From contig OX485806.1 in NCBI GenBank assembly GCA_950295325.1, forward strand, positions 3,720,001 to 3,784,000: 64,000 bases of DNA, read 5' to 3'. Position 1 is the stretch's first letter; the number at the start of each line of letters is the position of its first letter. The position numbers and the translations under genes were made by a program. The notes below the pieces were generated by a model that saw nothing but the letters and a program-made list of their open reading frames with translations, was not told the DNA's origin and made no database searches. The stretch is from Polytrichum commune. Lineage: Eukaryota > Streptophyta > Polytrichopsida > Polytrichales > Polytrichaceae. This document shows, one piece after another, positions 43,097-55,720 of the stretch.

Positions 43097-44743
43097 CTTC
43101 TCACTACTGTGATTTGTTTCTTCCTTGCAATCTTTCAACGTTGTTGACAGCTTTTGAAAAAGATTCCTACGTCCATCAAATTGCGGAACCATATCACTCA
43201 AATGTGTTCCCTTCATGAACATTTTTTTCAAGCCTATAAGTCTCTTGCAAATATCCGAGAATGTCGGCCTTTGTAAGGGATCCTCTCTCCAACATTCCTC
43301 GATCAATTCGGTAAGCTCCCCACAATTGATAGGTAGCTCCGGCCTTTCACCCTTCTTTATTTTTGGAAGAATTTCTCTCATTTCATGTGTGTGATGAAAT
43401 GGTACCTTCCGGGAAAGGATCTCTGAACATGTCATAGCAAAAGACCATACATCCGCTTGGAAAGGACATGCCATACGAGTGAGGTTTATTTCCCATTGCT
43501 CAGGTGACATATACCTTCGTGTACCAACAATATAGTCAGGTTTTTGTTTTTGCGGTTTGCTTGTAACTTCCATTTTAGATGTGCCATAATCAATCAATTT
43601 GACATCACTAAGAGAAGGCCTTGTACCCTTTGCTCCATCAATGGTCATGAAGCTTAAAAGCACATTGTCTGGCTTTAAGTCAAGATGGGCAACATGCATG
43701 TCGTGAAGATACCACATGCCACTTCCAATTTGAAGCATAACATCAATTGCAACAACATATGGTAAGAGTGTCTTATTGAGCTCCTCCAACATTTTTGTCA
43801 AACTCATGCCTATCAACTCCATCACCAAATACAACTCCTTACGTTCTTCATCTATTCCACAACAAAAGTATTTGATGAGGTTTGGGTGGCTCAAGCCTGC
43901 CAAGATCCCAACTTCTTTGCGAAAACCAGACAAATCCTCTGGAACAATCAATTTTTTTGTTGCACTTGGCAATCCCAACCATTTTGATTCGTACACTGAT
44001 CCGAATCCACCCCTACCCATTAGTTTCTCAAGTGTAGGTTTTGAAAAATCTTTAGGTATTTCCAAAGCATCCAATTCTGCACCTTTCACTTGTTGCAAGT
44101 CACATTCCAATCTCTTCCACAAATGCTTTGCTAATTTGTGTTCTTTGGAGTCCTCATGCACATTTTTAAGTTTGTTCAACAAGTCTTGTTCATCGCCTTC
44201 AACTTCCTTCAAAGTAGCCACATTCAAATTTGTACACATTGTGTAATTTTGTGGGTTTGGATGGTTTGTCGAGTATATCTCGTGCACTGCCTCCCAACAA
44301 CACTCCAAATCAAACAAGAGTTCCCGAAAGGCCTCTTTGTTGTTTAATTGGAAAAGAGCTGCACAACACCAATCTTTACGCCCACATTCATTTACCAATG
44401 CTCCCCCTTTTTGTATGATACGATGTTACAGTAACTCCATCACCATCATCTTGACTTCGAAGGATTGCTTGATGCATGTGATCATCTCAACAATACTATG
44501 CATGGTTGTAGAAAGCTTGGCGACAAGCTTTGTGCATTGTCGCTTATTCAATACATCATCTCCTCGAAGAATAGTTTGCATTTTGATCATTTCTTCCTCT
44601 TTCCATTGCAAAAATTCCCCAAACTCACATGCATGCGGTGCCTCTTTCTGAACAAGTGTCAAGAAGTATATGAAGCAAGTGCTGATGAACTGCCAAAGCA
44701 TTGACAGTTGCTTCGCCAATACTCGCCGAAGCTCGATGGCCAT
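43097..44743 (-). CDS. Exon 1: N-terminal helical region and non-RD protein kinase
   Basis: ATG at 44743; 105 codons, then TAA, then the same frame continues for 443 codons to the donor at 43096. The kinase shows GRGGFGSVYE (glycine loop, about residue 243 of the exon), ATKKL (ATP-binding Lys), HLDLKPDNVLL (catalytic loop, Arg of HRD replaced by Leu, so non-RD), IDYG in place of DFG, and YMSPEQWE (APE). Non-RD kinases are common in plant innate immunity. The segment before the kinase (LVNECGRKDWCC, EAFRELLFDLECC) looks like a conserved family-specific leader; the stop falls just upstream of it. Confidence 0.85.
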
Positions 44744-45482
44744 GATGGAATAAAACCTACATTTTACATCAATTTTGCCAACATTTCATATTCTATGACT
44801 TTTGTAAACATACACAAATCCGACACTCCCAATTTCACTTAGTACAAACAAATTATTTTAAACGCCTCTGCAAATCACAGTCGTTAAATTCATGCTAATT
44901 GAGATTTTCTTGATCTAGGTAAAGCCCTGAAATTCTCAAAAAAAGATGGACAGTACGCCAATAGAAAATAAGCCTTCAAAAGAGCACGTTTCATTTGTTC
45001 TCCTCGTCTAATTGTGCCCATAATCAAATCTCCCTTCCTTCTAATTCTCCCAACATAAATAACATAGCCACATGTTTTTGTGGGAGTTCCCATGCAATTC
45101 AAAAACTCATTGCATGCATCACTAATCATTAACAATGACTGACATAGGAAATCTAATGAGTAGAATAGGCATCCTCTGCATACAAGTGACAAAACATGGT
45201 ATTAAGAACAAGAAACTTAGATTGTACTGTCATCTACCATGGCAAAGTTACATGACTCAAGTATTTTGCAAACACATAATGCAAAGATTTCCTATAACAT
45301 TTCAAATAATGAGCCATATATGTTGATTTCAATGCTCATTGCATTATTTATTCTTATCATAGAGGATGCAGAATAGAGTTCCATTGGAGCTATGAGTTAA
45401 CAAGTTGCTTTACATGCAGCTTAGCCTAATGAGTTTGGTTGCTTTTGCATATATTTTTTTGTACAATAATATTTCAAGTGAA
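44744..45482 (-). other. Upstream region of the receptor gene, possible extra exon
   Basis: Presumed promoter and 5' UTR. A possible acceptor (AAAATGTAG) lies just before the receptor ATG. A 100-codon minus-strand frame at 45192-44890 (FLNCMGTPTKTCGYVIYVG..., RRGEQMKRALLKAYFLL) follows an acceptor-like TTGTATGCAG. I do not recognise it; it could be a separate short gene or a non-homologous 5' exon. Confidence 0.3.
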
Positions 45483-45752
45483 CTCGGGGGGTTCACTCCC
45501 TCTTATATTTTGCATACACGTGCGTTCGGGACCTATTTATTGGGGGGCTATTTACCTTGCAAAAAAGATTATAAGGTATGGTATTTTTCAAAATAAAGGT
45601 GTGATGGTATTTTACATGTAATCCTTTTTTAGTATTTTAAAACCCCCTATATTATATGTAAGTTTTTTACAAAATTTATCTACAATGAATATATTGGATC
45701 CTATTTTTTATCGCACGTTGTTCTACGATTTTTTGCCAGTGAACCCCCCGAG
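45483..45752. mobile_element. 270-bp MITE (CTCGGGGGG family), copy 1
   Basis: Perfect 15-bp terminal inverted repeats CTCGGGGGGTTCACT / AGTGAACCCCCCGAG. Flanked by CAAGTGAA (45475-45482) and CAAGTAAA (45753-45760), an 8-bp target duplication with one change, hAT-like. Same length as the copy at 51501-51770 and very similar inside (TTATATTTTGCATACA, TATCGCACGTTGTTCTACGA). Confidence 0.9.
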
Positions 45753-48700
45753 CAAGTAAAATAGAAATGGAAAAGAAAAGTTCATGTCTTAGGGACTTCA
45801 AAGAACATTAATCCAAACATTCAATTTAAGGACAAGGTTATGAACAAAAATTTATTGACATTGATGGGTTTTCACTGCGGTGGAGCTTAAAAACATCCAA
45901 AATAGGGGGTGTATAAACATTATCCATAAGGGTTATTGATTGAACCTCATACAATTCATCAATCAATACTAATGCATCCCAATCATCAAGCATCCTATAT
46001 CCATGTAACATATTTAAAGTCCCTTGCCCCTTATAATCATAACCCTATGTTACTATAAAACCTATGAACTTACTTATTTTTGTTGTATACATCACTATGT
46101 TATGCCATTAAATAATATAAGGCACCCTATTATTTTTATCAGACATAGCTTTTAAAAATGAGAAAATACTTGAAGTCAACATAAATTGAATATTTGTGAG
46201 TTTAACCCCAACATCCTTACATTGAGGATGTAAGAAATGATTATTGAAGAGCAAAGTAAGACATGTGTGATTTGTGGATCATAAAACTTGATGCATGGAT
46301 GACTCCCGTTGTCCACAATAAAAGGTTTAGAACATGACCATACTTTGCGACATTTTGTCCCTCAGCAAATAGAAATCTCACTGTGACTTTGTTCAAGTAA
46401 TATAATAAATAACTTAGCTCACATACTCCCATATGGCAAAACACAAATGCAACATGAAAGTGGTCAAAGGCTCACCTTGAAGTACTCTTGAATATTCTCC
46501 TCAATAAAAATTAGTGTTGGCGCCACGTTAGCTATGCTCAATGTGGGCCTAAACACAAAGCCAACGAAAAGATCACAATGAGCACACGTGGCCACTAGTA
46601 TATGTGACATATTGTAATAAAAGTAAAAGAGCTTCAAAAATTTGCATAATCTCATATTTTGTTTCTCTATTCATAATTCGCAAAGCCGTTGTAGTTTAGC
46701 TTCCTATCATACTGTAGGTAGTCACTCCAACCCCATGTTCCTCCTAACTTGAAAAAAAGATTGATCGTCAAGAACCTCATCAACTTAATTGAGAGACTTA
46801 TGTTGAATGCAAGTGTAAAAATTGCAACATTTTCATAATGATGTCATTTTTGAAATCCTTGTAGCAGAGTATGATGTTCTTTACCCTCAACAATACAAAT
46901 TGTTGTTTTTGAATATACTCACTGCTAAACGTCACAGATATCATAAGCTACCCACTCATCGCAATGTTGTTGCTCATTCAAAGGTTGTTGGAATTTCATG
47001 TTGTAGATTTCTCAAAAACATCAATTGAAAGTGTTTTGGTCTGGCAAAATGCAAGACGGGATTGTTATTCTAAGGTATTGCTAAGCAACAGTGCAAAATC
47101 AAGCATACAAGTTTTACACTATCTATTCATCTGCAGAAAATACATGCAAGCAACATTGACTCCCAAATTTAAAGCGTTGAAAATCCTTGCATTCTAGACT
47201 AAATGTTACTCTAATAACATAGGTGATGAGCAAGGTAGGCACTTTGGTGTTAAAAACCTAAGTCTACAAGGTGGCTCATGACCATCTATGGAGGTTGGAT
47301 GCTTGATGTGAGGATGAGAAAATAGATCTAGCACCAAAGTTGCAAAAGCTAAGTGATGAAACATTTGGAAGGAAAGGTCAGGCAAGAATGCAAAAGACAA
47401 GAAGCTCCACAAATATGACCAAAGCATATTCGTTCAAGACACCACCTCAGGATTTCCGGAGGTTGTGTCGTATTTTTTAATAGGAGATCCACGTGTCTAT
47501 GAGAGGGAGCTACTTTCCAATCCTACAAAGAAGAACTATAATTTAATTATCTTGTTGCAGATCGACCAATTAGTTGCATTTAGGAAACATTCCTAAAGAA
47601 TTGCATCCTCTTGATGCTCTACATTCTCTTAAGCAAATGTTTATAAATTCCTTCAAGTTTCAAACTGAAGAATATACATGAACCTCCCATGTGTATGATT
47701 AGTCGCTCAACAATGACAGGCACCACTCAGATCAATATCCAAACGCTAAGATTTTAACCATTTAAAGATCCTAATAACGCATGTGAGATTGAACCAGTTG
47801 GCAACATGGTACTACGACACCTACTTGTACTCCCCCGGATATATGTCATTGATTCCATTCAGCATAAAAGCATGTAAATGCGACCCCTTTAAGCATCAAA
47901 TCTTTAAAAATCTCATGAACTCACGATATAGGAACACCTCAGAAGTTAAGTTTTTGGGCACAGACTGAAACCACGGATACAGACTACAAACTTTTGGTTG
48001 GAAACCACACCAAAAAACAAAATGAAAGTTGGCCTTTTGCAAAACTACATGCTGCTGGAAAAAAAAAGAACATATCCTTTAAACATAGCGGGATAGAAAA
48101 GACTAAAGTATGTGTGAAGATAAAGGATGAGAGCGTCAATGAAACCCTCATCACTCCAAAAACATCGATTGTCCAAAGGATCTCAATGGAATAAAAGACA
48201 ATGACACAATACATATAGTCCTTCTTGACTTTCACCTATGTTGTTATACAACATTCAACCTTGTAAATAATGCCTGAATAATGCAAAAGGAAGGAGGAAC
48301 TTAAATGAATCATGAGGCTAACGAAATTGGACACGTCTGGCGTTGGATCGCCATAAGCGGATCTGTAACTTGATGCCACATAAAGCTCTTAGTAAACTTG
48401 TGGTTCTCACACTCCCTGCCTCTCCAAATCCACCATGTCTAGATCCTCACACTTTTTAGAATGAATCATAAATGTCCGCCTTTACCAAGGCAATTGTTGA
48501 AGCCCAAGGTGAACTCAAAGTGCAATGTAGTCGGTCAATGTATGATTAGTCAAAGACAGCAAGGAGGAGCTCACTTTGAAGCAACCAAAATACAAAGGCA
48601 CAGGTATGGGCCAAGCCTCACACATTAGGTTCAACTTGCCGCCTTTGGAGGCTCAGCAATCTTGGATAGAGAGATAATTGTGACTAAACTAATGATGTTG

Positions 48701-50280
48701 GCGTGTCACTTGAGTTTAGTTCAAACTTGGTAAGTGGGGCCACCACATATGTGCACCTTCATTATCCACATGTGCCCCTCATTTCTCCTCCTCACAGACC
48801 CTAAAGTTTATCACGTCTATTCTCACAACCAAGGTGTACCAATTTCACCTTCTAGGTATTTCAAAACATCAGCAACAATCGGGATCAAATTCAACCCAAC
48901 CCGCATTCCTTACACCATCCTGAACCTTATCTAACCACCTTAACCGAACCGCCCACTCTAATGCTCTTAATGGTAGGAATCAAACTTCAAAAGATTGCAA
49001 GTTTAACTCGAAATGATACAACATCACCATGTACGATAACTAAGTGTTTTGAAACCTTCAAGTACGTTCCAACTTAACCACCATAGGCTCCACCAATACT
49101 CAAGTTGCACTCAAATTTTATGAAATCATCGATGTTGGCTGCATAGTCAAGACCTTGAATCAATACAACAAACATCACGTTTCCTCAAACGTTGTCAAAT
49201 GTCCAAGTATTAAAATAGTTGTTACATACAGTGGATTGTGTGCCTGCTAAACAATGAGCAACATGGATGCATGTTCTCGTGCTCAAGATCCCACGAGACA
49301 CATTTCCAATGAATTAGATCGTACTCGATACCCACAAAATTCAAAGGCCTGATAAATTTCCTACTACTTCTGAGACTACAACAAATATCCTAACTTGCTT
49401 GATGTTCCTCCATCTGCAATACAAAAACTGCTTGGTTCACTGACTGGCACAACAAACATACACGAACACTCAATCACAAAACTCAATGACCTTATCTCCA
49501 AACCCACCACCAGACTTCTAATGAAATCCACATACATTATGACATAGAATATCACACATGTCCGACTCTCAACAAATAATAGTTTGACCACCAACGACCA
49601 AAGCGTTCAACTTATAAGGCTCCGCTCATTGAGATCCCACACCTGATTTTCACAACTGTCATTAGCATTCAAGTCGAACTCATAAGCATCATATTCGAAA
49701 TAGGGAAACTAAATGGACAGCGATTCACTACGTCCCCCCCAGCAGATCTACAGTAGAGGAGCATGGCTATGGTGCTATGCCACCTTTGAAGGCACTCTAT
49801 TGCCGTTGCCCGATCTCAGAGGTCGATTCATTCCTCAACAAACCCGTAAGTAGTCCACAATCGTAACTGCAACATCAAGTTTTCTGAGAATGCTCTATGC
49901 CTCTACAATGGACTGTGTGGATTGCACAAGTAGTTGAACCACAACATATCTCGTCTACCATTTCGCACAACAGATCAACAAGCTAGTCTCACAAACAAAA
50001 CCCTCTGCCCACAAGCACAAAGATAGATCCAGGGAAGAAGACAGAATCTGCGTTCTCTATGAAGCTTCAGTTGTAAGTGCTCACTTAAGATGCAAAAGAT
50101 GGATCCAGCAACGCGGACAGCAGGCACTAGGAAGTTGGAAGTTGAGATGATTAATACTTTCGACATCACATGGGAACGAGAGCGCACTCCATCACATGCA
50201 GTGTCTGGAAAATGATTTGCAAGCCATGAGCGAGGAGTTCTAACTTAAATACAGTAGCAAAGCTAACTTCCGGACACAAC
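45753..50280. other. 4.5-kb AT-rich stretch without a recognised gene
   Basis: Only short open frames (up to 83 codons) and none with a known motif. Scattered fragments around 48300-48560 on the minus strand (for example TWWIWRGREC) vaguely recall the end of a non-LTR retrotransposon, but not enough for a call. No repeats or RNA genes seen. Confidence 0.35.
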
Positions 50281-50661
50281 TACACTACCAAATATGATAT
50301 TTAGTGGCATATGGTGTTTAATGTCACTGTGGTAACTTTTCAGATGACGCTTCTTATGAATAAGCGAACAAATACTGTCATGGACGATGGATGAGTTCAT
50401 CCATGGGCCATAACTCTACCGTCTCTTGTCAGCAACTTGTGATGAAATATTGTCACGGATGATTATAATTTCGATGAACAATCACTTAGTAGGTGACAGT
50501 AGCTGCATCACTGTAAATCTATAATACCAAAAAAATTTACAAGGAATTACAAATAATATTGGGTTGACATTTAGTGTCGTGACACTATACTGCAGTTTAC
50601 AATCAGTATTGAGCAAGACAATTAGAATTTATGATACTAAATATCAAATTTAGTGTGGTAG
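50281..50661 (-). mobile_element. Palindrome-ended MITE, copy 2 (reverse)
   Basis: Left end TACACTACCAAATATGATAT, right end CTAAATATCAAATTTAGTG then TGGTAG. Its reverse complement matches 61566-61853 and 1068-1452 through GTCTTGCT(C/A)AA, ACACTAAATGTCAACCCAA and ATTCCTTGTAA. Confidence 0.75.
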
Positions 50662-50755
50662 TCGGAGGAAGGCGAATGCAACTAGGCATGCAAACAATTG
50701 TTCCCCCACTCAGTGCCTGGGGGACATGAATCAGATCAGTAAGCTCCAATTTCTA

Positions 50756-51870
50756 AGAGCTTGTGGTGGCCCTCCTTGCACGGCAACCACAATTGTGGCA
50801 TTGACCTGATCAAATATACGTAAATTATTCAATCACATAGTACAAAACATTATTCGGCCATGTGGGTCGGTTCCATGACTCTATACTATGTCAATTGAAT
50901 TCCATGGGTCCCCGAACAAAGTGGGAATAAACATTCATTAGAGCTTGTGGCGGCCCTTCTTGCACGGCAACCACAATTACGGCATTGATCTTATCAAATA
51001 TGTATAAGTTACTCAATCATGTATTTCACAACATCATTCGGCCATGTGGGTCGGTTCCGTGACCCTGGACTATGTCAATTGAATTCCATGGGGCCCCGAA
51101 ACAAAGTAAGAATCGTCATTTATTATTCGTACATTCAAGATGAACTTCGAAACATTTAAGAGCTTGTGGTAGCCCGCCTTGCACGGCAATCACAATTGCG
51201 GCATTAACCTAATCAAAGATGTATAAGTTACTCAATCACGTAGTTCACAACATTATTAAGGCATGTGGGTCGGTTTCATGACCCTGGACTATGTCAATTG
51301 AATTCCATGGGGCCCCGAAACAAAGTGGGAATTGTCATTTATTATTCGTACATTCAGGATGAACTTCGAAACATTTAAGAGCTTGTGGTAACCCGCCTTG
51401 CACGGCAATCACAATTGCGGCATTAACCTAATCAAAGATGTATAAGTTACTCAATCATGTAGTTCACAACATTATTCAGGCATGTGGGTCGGTTTCAAGA
51501 CTCGGGGGGTTCACTCCCTCTTATATTTTGCATACATGTGCATTCGGGACCTATTTATTGGGGGGCTATTTTACCTTGCAAAAAAGATTATAAGGTATGG
51601 TATTTTTCAAAATAAATGTGTGATGGTATTTTACATGTAATCATTTTTCATTATTTAAAAACCCCCTATATTATATGTAGGTTTTTTTCTAAAATTTATC
51701 TACAATGAATATATAGACCCTATTTTTTATCGCACGTTGTTCTACGATTTTCGCCAGTGAACCCCCCGAGTTTCATGACCCTGGACTATGTCAATTGAAT
51801 CCCATGGGCGCTCGAACAAAGTGGGATTATTCATTTATTATTCCTTCATTCATGATGAACTTCAAAATTT
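50756..51870 (+). repeat. Tandem repeat, four units of 184-219 bp
   Basis: AGAGCTTGTGG begins units at 50756, 50940, 51159 and 51378. The first is 184 bp and the next two are 219 bp. Shared blocks are TTGCACGGCAA, CACAATT, CATGTGGGTCGGTT, TATGTCAATTGAATTCCATG and CGAA-CAAAGT. The fourth unit is split by a MITE at 51501-51770. Non-coding. Confidence 0.88.
51501..51770. mobile_element. 270-bp MITE (CTCGGGGGG family), copy 2
   Basis: Ends CTCGGGGGGTTCACT and AGTGAACCCCCCGAG. Flanked by TTTCAAGA (51493-51500) and TTTCATGA (51771-51778). The neighbouring 219-bp units show the empty site (GGTTTCATGACCCTGG), which confirms the insertion and its 8-bp target duplication. Confidence 0.93.
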
Positions 51871-52184
51871 GGGTGGAGTTGTACTACTGGCACTATCCAG
51901 AGGAATCACTATTCATCCCAATAATATACACAAGAGCCATTGTTCATCTTAGCATCATTCCTTGAAATTGTTATTCATAGTAGAACTATCAATGAAAATG
52001 CCAACATTATTCATAATATTCCTATTGGCATTATTCATGTTGACAATGTTCATTATTTATTCCATTGTTAGTTCTTCCAAATCTTTTAAGTTTCTTCCTA
52101 TTAAGGTAAGATAGTGGAGGCCCATGTTCGATGATATATATAGAATGGAACACAACCATGCACCTAAATAATGGGGAGTTAGAA
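51871..52184. other. Stretch without a recognised gene
   Basis: AT-rich, with several ATTATTCAT motifs. Nothing else seen. Confidence 0.35.
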
Positions 52185-52375
52185 GTTTTTGCACAATCTA
52201 ATTTTGATCCAAGGTATTTTACATGGGTAAAAATAGGCAACCTATACACAAAGGCAACCTAATTGTACATATCGGTGTGCATTAAATAGTCCTATTAATG
52301 CGGGTGGAGAATTATAGTGGAAATAATTAGTGTGGACCGCTCTAATTGTCTAACAGGGGTGAAAACTACATGGAT
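52185..52375 (+). repeat. Dispersed repeat, partner at 58590-58775
   Basis: Shares GGCAACCTAATTG, AGTCCTATTA, GGGTGGAGAAT, GTGGAAATAATTAGTGTGG and ATTGTCTA with the second copy in the same orientation. Non-coding. Confidence 0.65.
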
Positions 52376-52398
52376 TTGCCTCTGCCACAACATGAATA

Positions 52399-52690
52399 AC
52401 TACACTAAATATGATATTTAGTGTTTGATAATATTTAGTTTTGTCACCACCCTATCCTGCACAACAATAATTTTCAATTATTTGATAATTAGTGTTAGAC
52501 ATAGATGCGCCGCCACCTTCCCTTTAGCCACCTCCCTTCTCCTTTTATCATTGTTAATTTTTTTTCGTATCCTTACTAACACTAAATTCATGCATATAAC
52601 TTCCACATATTACCATAGTTGATTATTAGTATTTGAGTTTACATTGAATGTTACTTACTTTCATAGGGTTAGTGATATTTAGTGTACTAG
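52399..52690 (+). mobile_element. Palindrome-ended MITE, second subfamily
   Basis: Left end ACTACACTAAATATGATATT, right end GTGATATTTAGTGTACTAG. The right half matches 1-120 of the window, including CTTCCACATATTACCATAGT. No transposase. Confidence 0.7.
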
Positions 52691-53088
52691 AAAAAGAGGG
52701 TCAAAGGGACACCATCATGACACAGAGATGACACCGTTGTAACCAATCTAATAAATATTAGAGTTGAAGTGGGGTAGCCTTGGCCATGTCGAACCCATGT
52801 CATCTTGGACACGGTCTATTGCTAGAGTGGGAACACGTTTACCCTTGAATCATGGTGCATTCATCTTGCTAGGAGGACTACAAGATTCATAAGTGTTTGT
52901 GCACATTCCTCGGAGCCATTCTCCAGGCCACCGCTTTTCCATTTACTGTGGGCAAACCTATTCTACCAACGAGTATTCTTCAAAATTCAAAGTTACCTCT
53001 GGCGGTAACTTGCATGGAGTTGAAAAAAATTGACCACTCGTCAGGTTACACGATTATGGGCTTATACATGTCTTCCTCGGGTAAAAAC

Positions 53089-53326
53089 ATTACACTTAAT
53101 ATGATATTTGTTGACACTTATTATTTGGAATCATTATGCAATGCTATATTATATTTCCATTGCTAATGTAACTCTTCACCAAGTAAAGTTGTTACTGTTC
53201 TATAATGTCCAAACAACCAATTTGAAATTTGTTGGTAAAATTTGGGACATACGGTACATATATATATAAAGCATTGCGTGGATCTAAATAGTAAATGCTA
53301 CTAAATATCATATTTAGTGTAGTAAT
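53089..53326. mobile_element. Palindrome-ended MITE, 238 bp
   Basis: Left end ATTACACTTAATATGATATT and right end AATATCATATTTAGTGTAGT followed by AAT: inverted repeats of about 20 bp with one mismatch. The interior is unlike the other copies, so it shares the ends only. Confidence 0.7.
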
Positions 53327-54499
53327 CACTTGCTTCCTTGTAGATAGGTTTTTGGTGTGGGTTTTGATTAACAAAACCACACATGGACGACTAAATAATT
53401 GTTAGATTTAACTCTAGATGTCATTATTAGGTTAATTGAGAGGTCACAATGACTTGGGAATGAAACTAGAATGATAATACCAAGGAAAACAACTTCTTAA
53501 GTGAGTTCTAGGATTTTATTGAGTTAAGGGATAAATTATGAGGGTCACATCAATGCAGTTTATGGAATTGTTGAGTCTCTCCCTTACTACCATCGCTCAA
53601 CAGTAACATCTCTCTCTATTATGGTTTTGCAATGCAAGGAGTCACGCCTCAACAATAGTCTATAGTCTTTTGAGTAACCAACAACCACAAAAAACCAAGG
53701 CCAAGGGCACCTTGATTTGATCCATAGTCTCTCATTCATTAAATGATAATTTAATGTATCAAAACATATTATAGTTCAACCCCACGAGTTGTTCGGCTCC
53801 TTAATTTATCTTCATTTTTAATGAGACAGTGGAACCATCATCCTTACCTTTGTTAGGCAACACATCATCCCTGTAAATATCTAGTGACTACAAGCCAAAC
53901 CACGTTAATATAGACAACCTAATGATCTCTAGAATACTTCTTCAACAAGCTTATCTCAATTGAATAAGCATGTAAGTATTCAAATTGGTTCTCTTCCCAT
54001 TCCCTTGAATAGCACAAGAACATTTCTCTTATTATATTAAAATGAATTGTTGCGGTTTACAAAAGTCTAGTAACGAGGAACAAGAACTAAGTCTACCGAT
54101 TAATAACCTAAAGGATTGAGTCTACATTCCAATCACCAAAGCCAAGGAACTACTCACAAGTAGCGAGTTTCATAGAGTGTAGCACAAGCCATAGTCTTAG
54201 TACCAAGTAACAATCCAAATGTACTCAAAGATTGACCTAGCCCTTAGTAGTTATATCCTTGCCCTTGGGTTTCCTACCAAAAGATAAGAGATATCTCCTC
54301 GCTTACTCCCCAACTTGGTTCGTTTCCTAATTCCAACGCTTTGTCTTTCTCGGACTATCGTCCTTGCCACAAGTTATGGTACTTCGTCGAATTGTACGTT
54401 GAAGTTACTTCCTCCTGACCATGGTCTCGCCTAATTGACTATAATTCACGTTGTCACAAGATGAAGGTTCTCTCACAATTTATATATCATTTTCACAAG
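53327..54499. other. Stretch without a recognised gene
   Basis: Non-coding AT-rich sequence between a MITE and the CACTA end. Nothing else seen. Confidence 0.35.
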
Positions 54500-55720
54500 C
54501 ACTACAACAAAACACGTCTTTTACAACTGGGTTTTTTAACTCCTACGAGTGAGAAAATCCAAACTTTACTAACGTGAAAAACGACCAGTCGCTTCGGACA
54601 AGCAATAAAGTCTGGTCATAGTCATGTCGGACAAGACGTTCCCAATGGCAGTGAAGTTTGGGGTGCTCCGCGTGCTTCACTTCATAAAGTCATGTCCTAC
54701 TTCACTATGCCTCGTCAATATAAGCAACATAATACACGTCACCATATAACTCCCTCTAGTAATCTCGGACAAGTCATGTAGGTGTGTACTAACTTTTGCA
54801 CTTCACTACACAAAATCATATATGTGAAATGAAAAAAAATCTCCATATCACTCCCTCTAGTAATCTCGGACAATAACGAAGGAGATCCATAACTTTACGT
54901 AGTAAGTGCGTGTGACTTATTATAGTAAACAAATCCGGCAATGATATAGAGTTCTGACTTTATGGCGTAATATCCATTTTACTATGTGGAGTAAAGTAGT
55001 CATGTAGGGGTGTACTAACATTCGCACTTCACTACACAAAGTCATCTTACGGGTAATGAATTGAATTCTCCACGTCACTGCCCTTAGTAATCACGGACAG
55101 TAACGCATGACATCCATAACTCGGTATAATAAGTGCATATGACTGGTTTTAGTAAACATCTTCGGCAATAGCATATATTTCTCATTGTTTGGCGGATGGA
55201 CCTACTTTACTATGTGTAGTAACTTTTGTATCAACCATTTTTATTTGGCTTACTTTGTGGAGTCATATGGTTGTCATATGTCATTATTGCTACTAACTGG
55301 TAGTGAACTTTATATGGCTTTGCAAAGTGACATGTTTTGGATGCATATGACTGTACTTACTACAACTAGTAACATGAGGTCAACTCATCACAGTTAGATG
55401 TTAATGGCATGCACAAAATAATTTGCTTAGTCATACTAACAATACTATGCTGAGTCATCTAATGGATGGTCGCTTCACTTTGAGATGCAAGTTGATTCTT
55501 TAAACTAACATTCATTTACGACATACAGTGAAGTGCATAATACATTCCTCCACCAAGTGCAGTCACACAAACATGGTTTCAATGTTCTACTACCAAATTC
55601 ATAAGGGTACAAATAGTATGTCATTCATGTTCCACATTTCACTACTAGCAATGATAAATACTACATTCCGAGGTTCTATAAGTCTGAATATCAACATTGC
55701 TCTACAAGTCCACACTACAC

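Larger units (their letters stand above)
37199..44743 (-). pseudogene. Kinase-NB-ARC-LRR immune receptor-like gene, two in-frame stops
   Basis: Three exons, all joined in phase 0: 44743-43097 (N-terminal region plus kinase), 42939-41887 (NB-ARC) and 41647-37199 (LRR). Introns are 157 and 239 bp, with GTAAAT/ATAG and GTATTT/ACAG ends. The model gives about 2380 residues. It is read as an intracellular NLR-type sensor in which an N-terminal kinase replaces TIR or coiled-coil domains, as described in mosses. Two single stops interrupt it: TAA at 44428-44426 (before the kinase) and TAG at 38134-38132 (after 43 of 55 LRRs). All domain motifs around the stops are intact. Initiation at the in-frame ATG at 44239 would give about 1903 residues with kinase, NB-ARC and 43 LRRs. 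So it is either a recent pseudogene, an assembly or sequencing error, or a shortened working allele. Confidence 0.85.

Noticed and set aside
12892..44743. Reassigned stop codons (UAR as glutamine) as in some green algae or ciliates
   Set aside because: Glutamine is encoded throughout by CAA and CAG, in-frame stops are rare, and gene ends use TAA, TAG and TGA normally. Point mutations explain the few stops.
48300..48560. LINE-like fragment
   Set aside because: Only a few aromatic residues resemble the end of a non-LTR reverse transcriptase. Frames are broken and no catalytic motif is seen.
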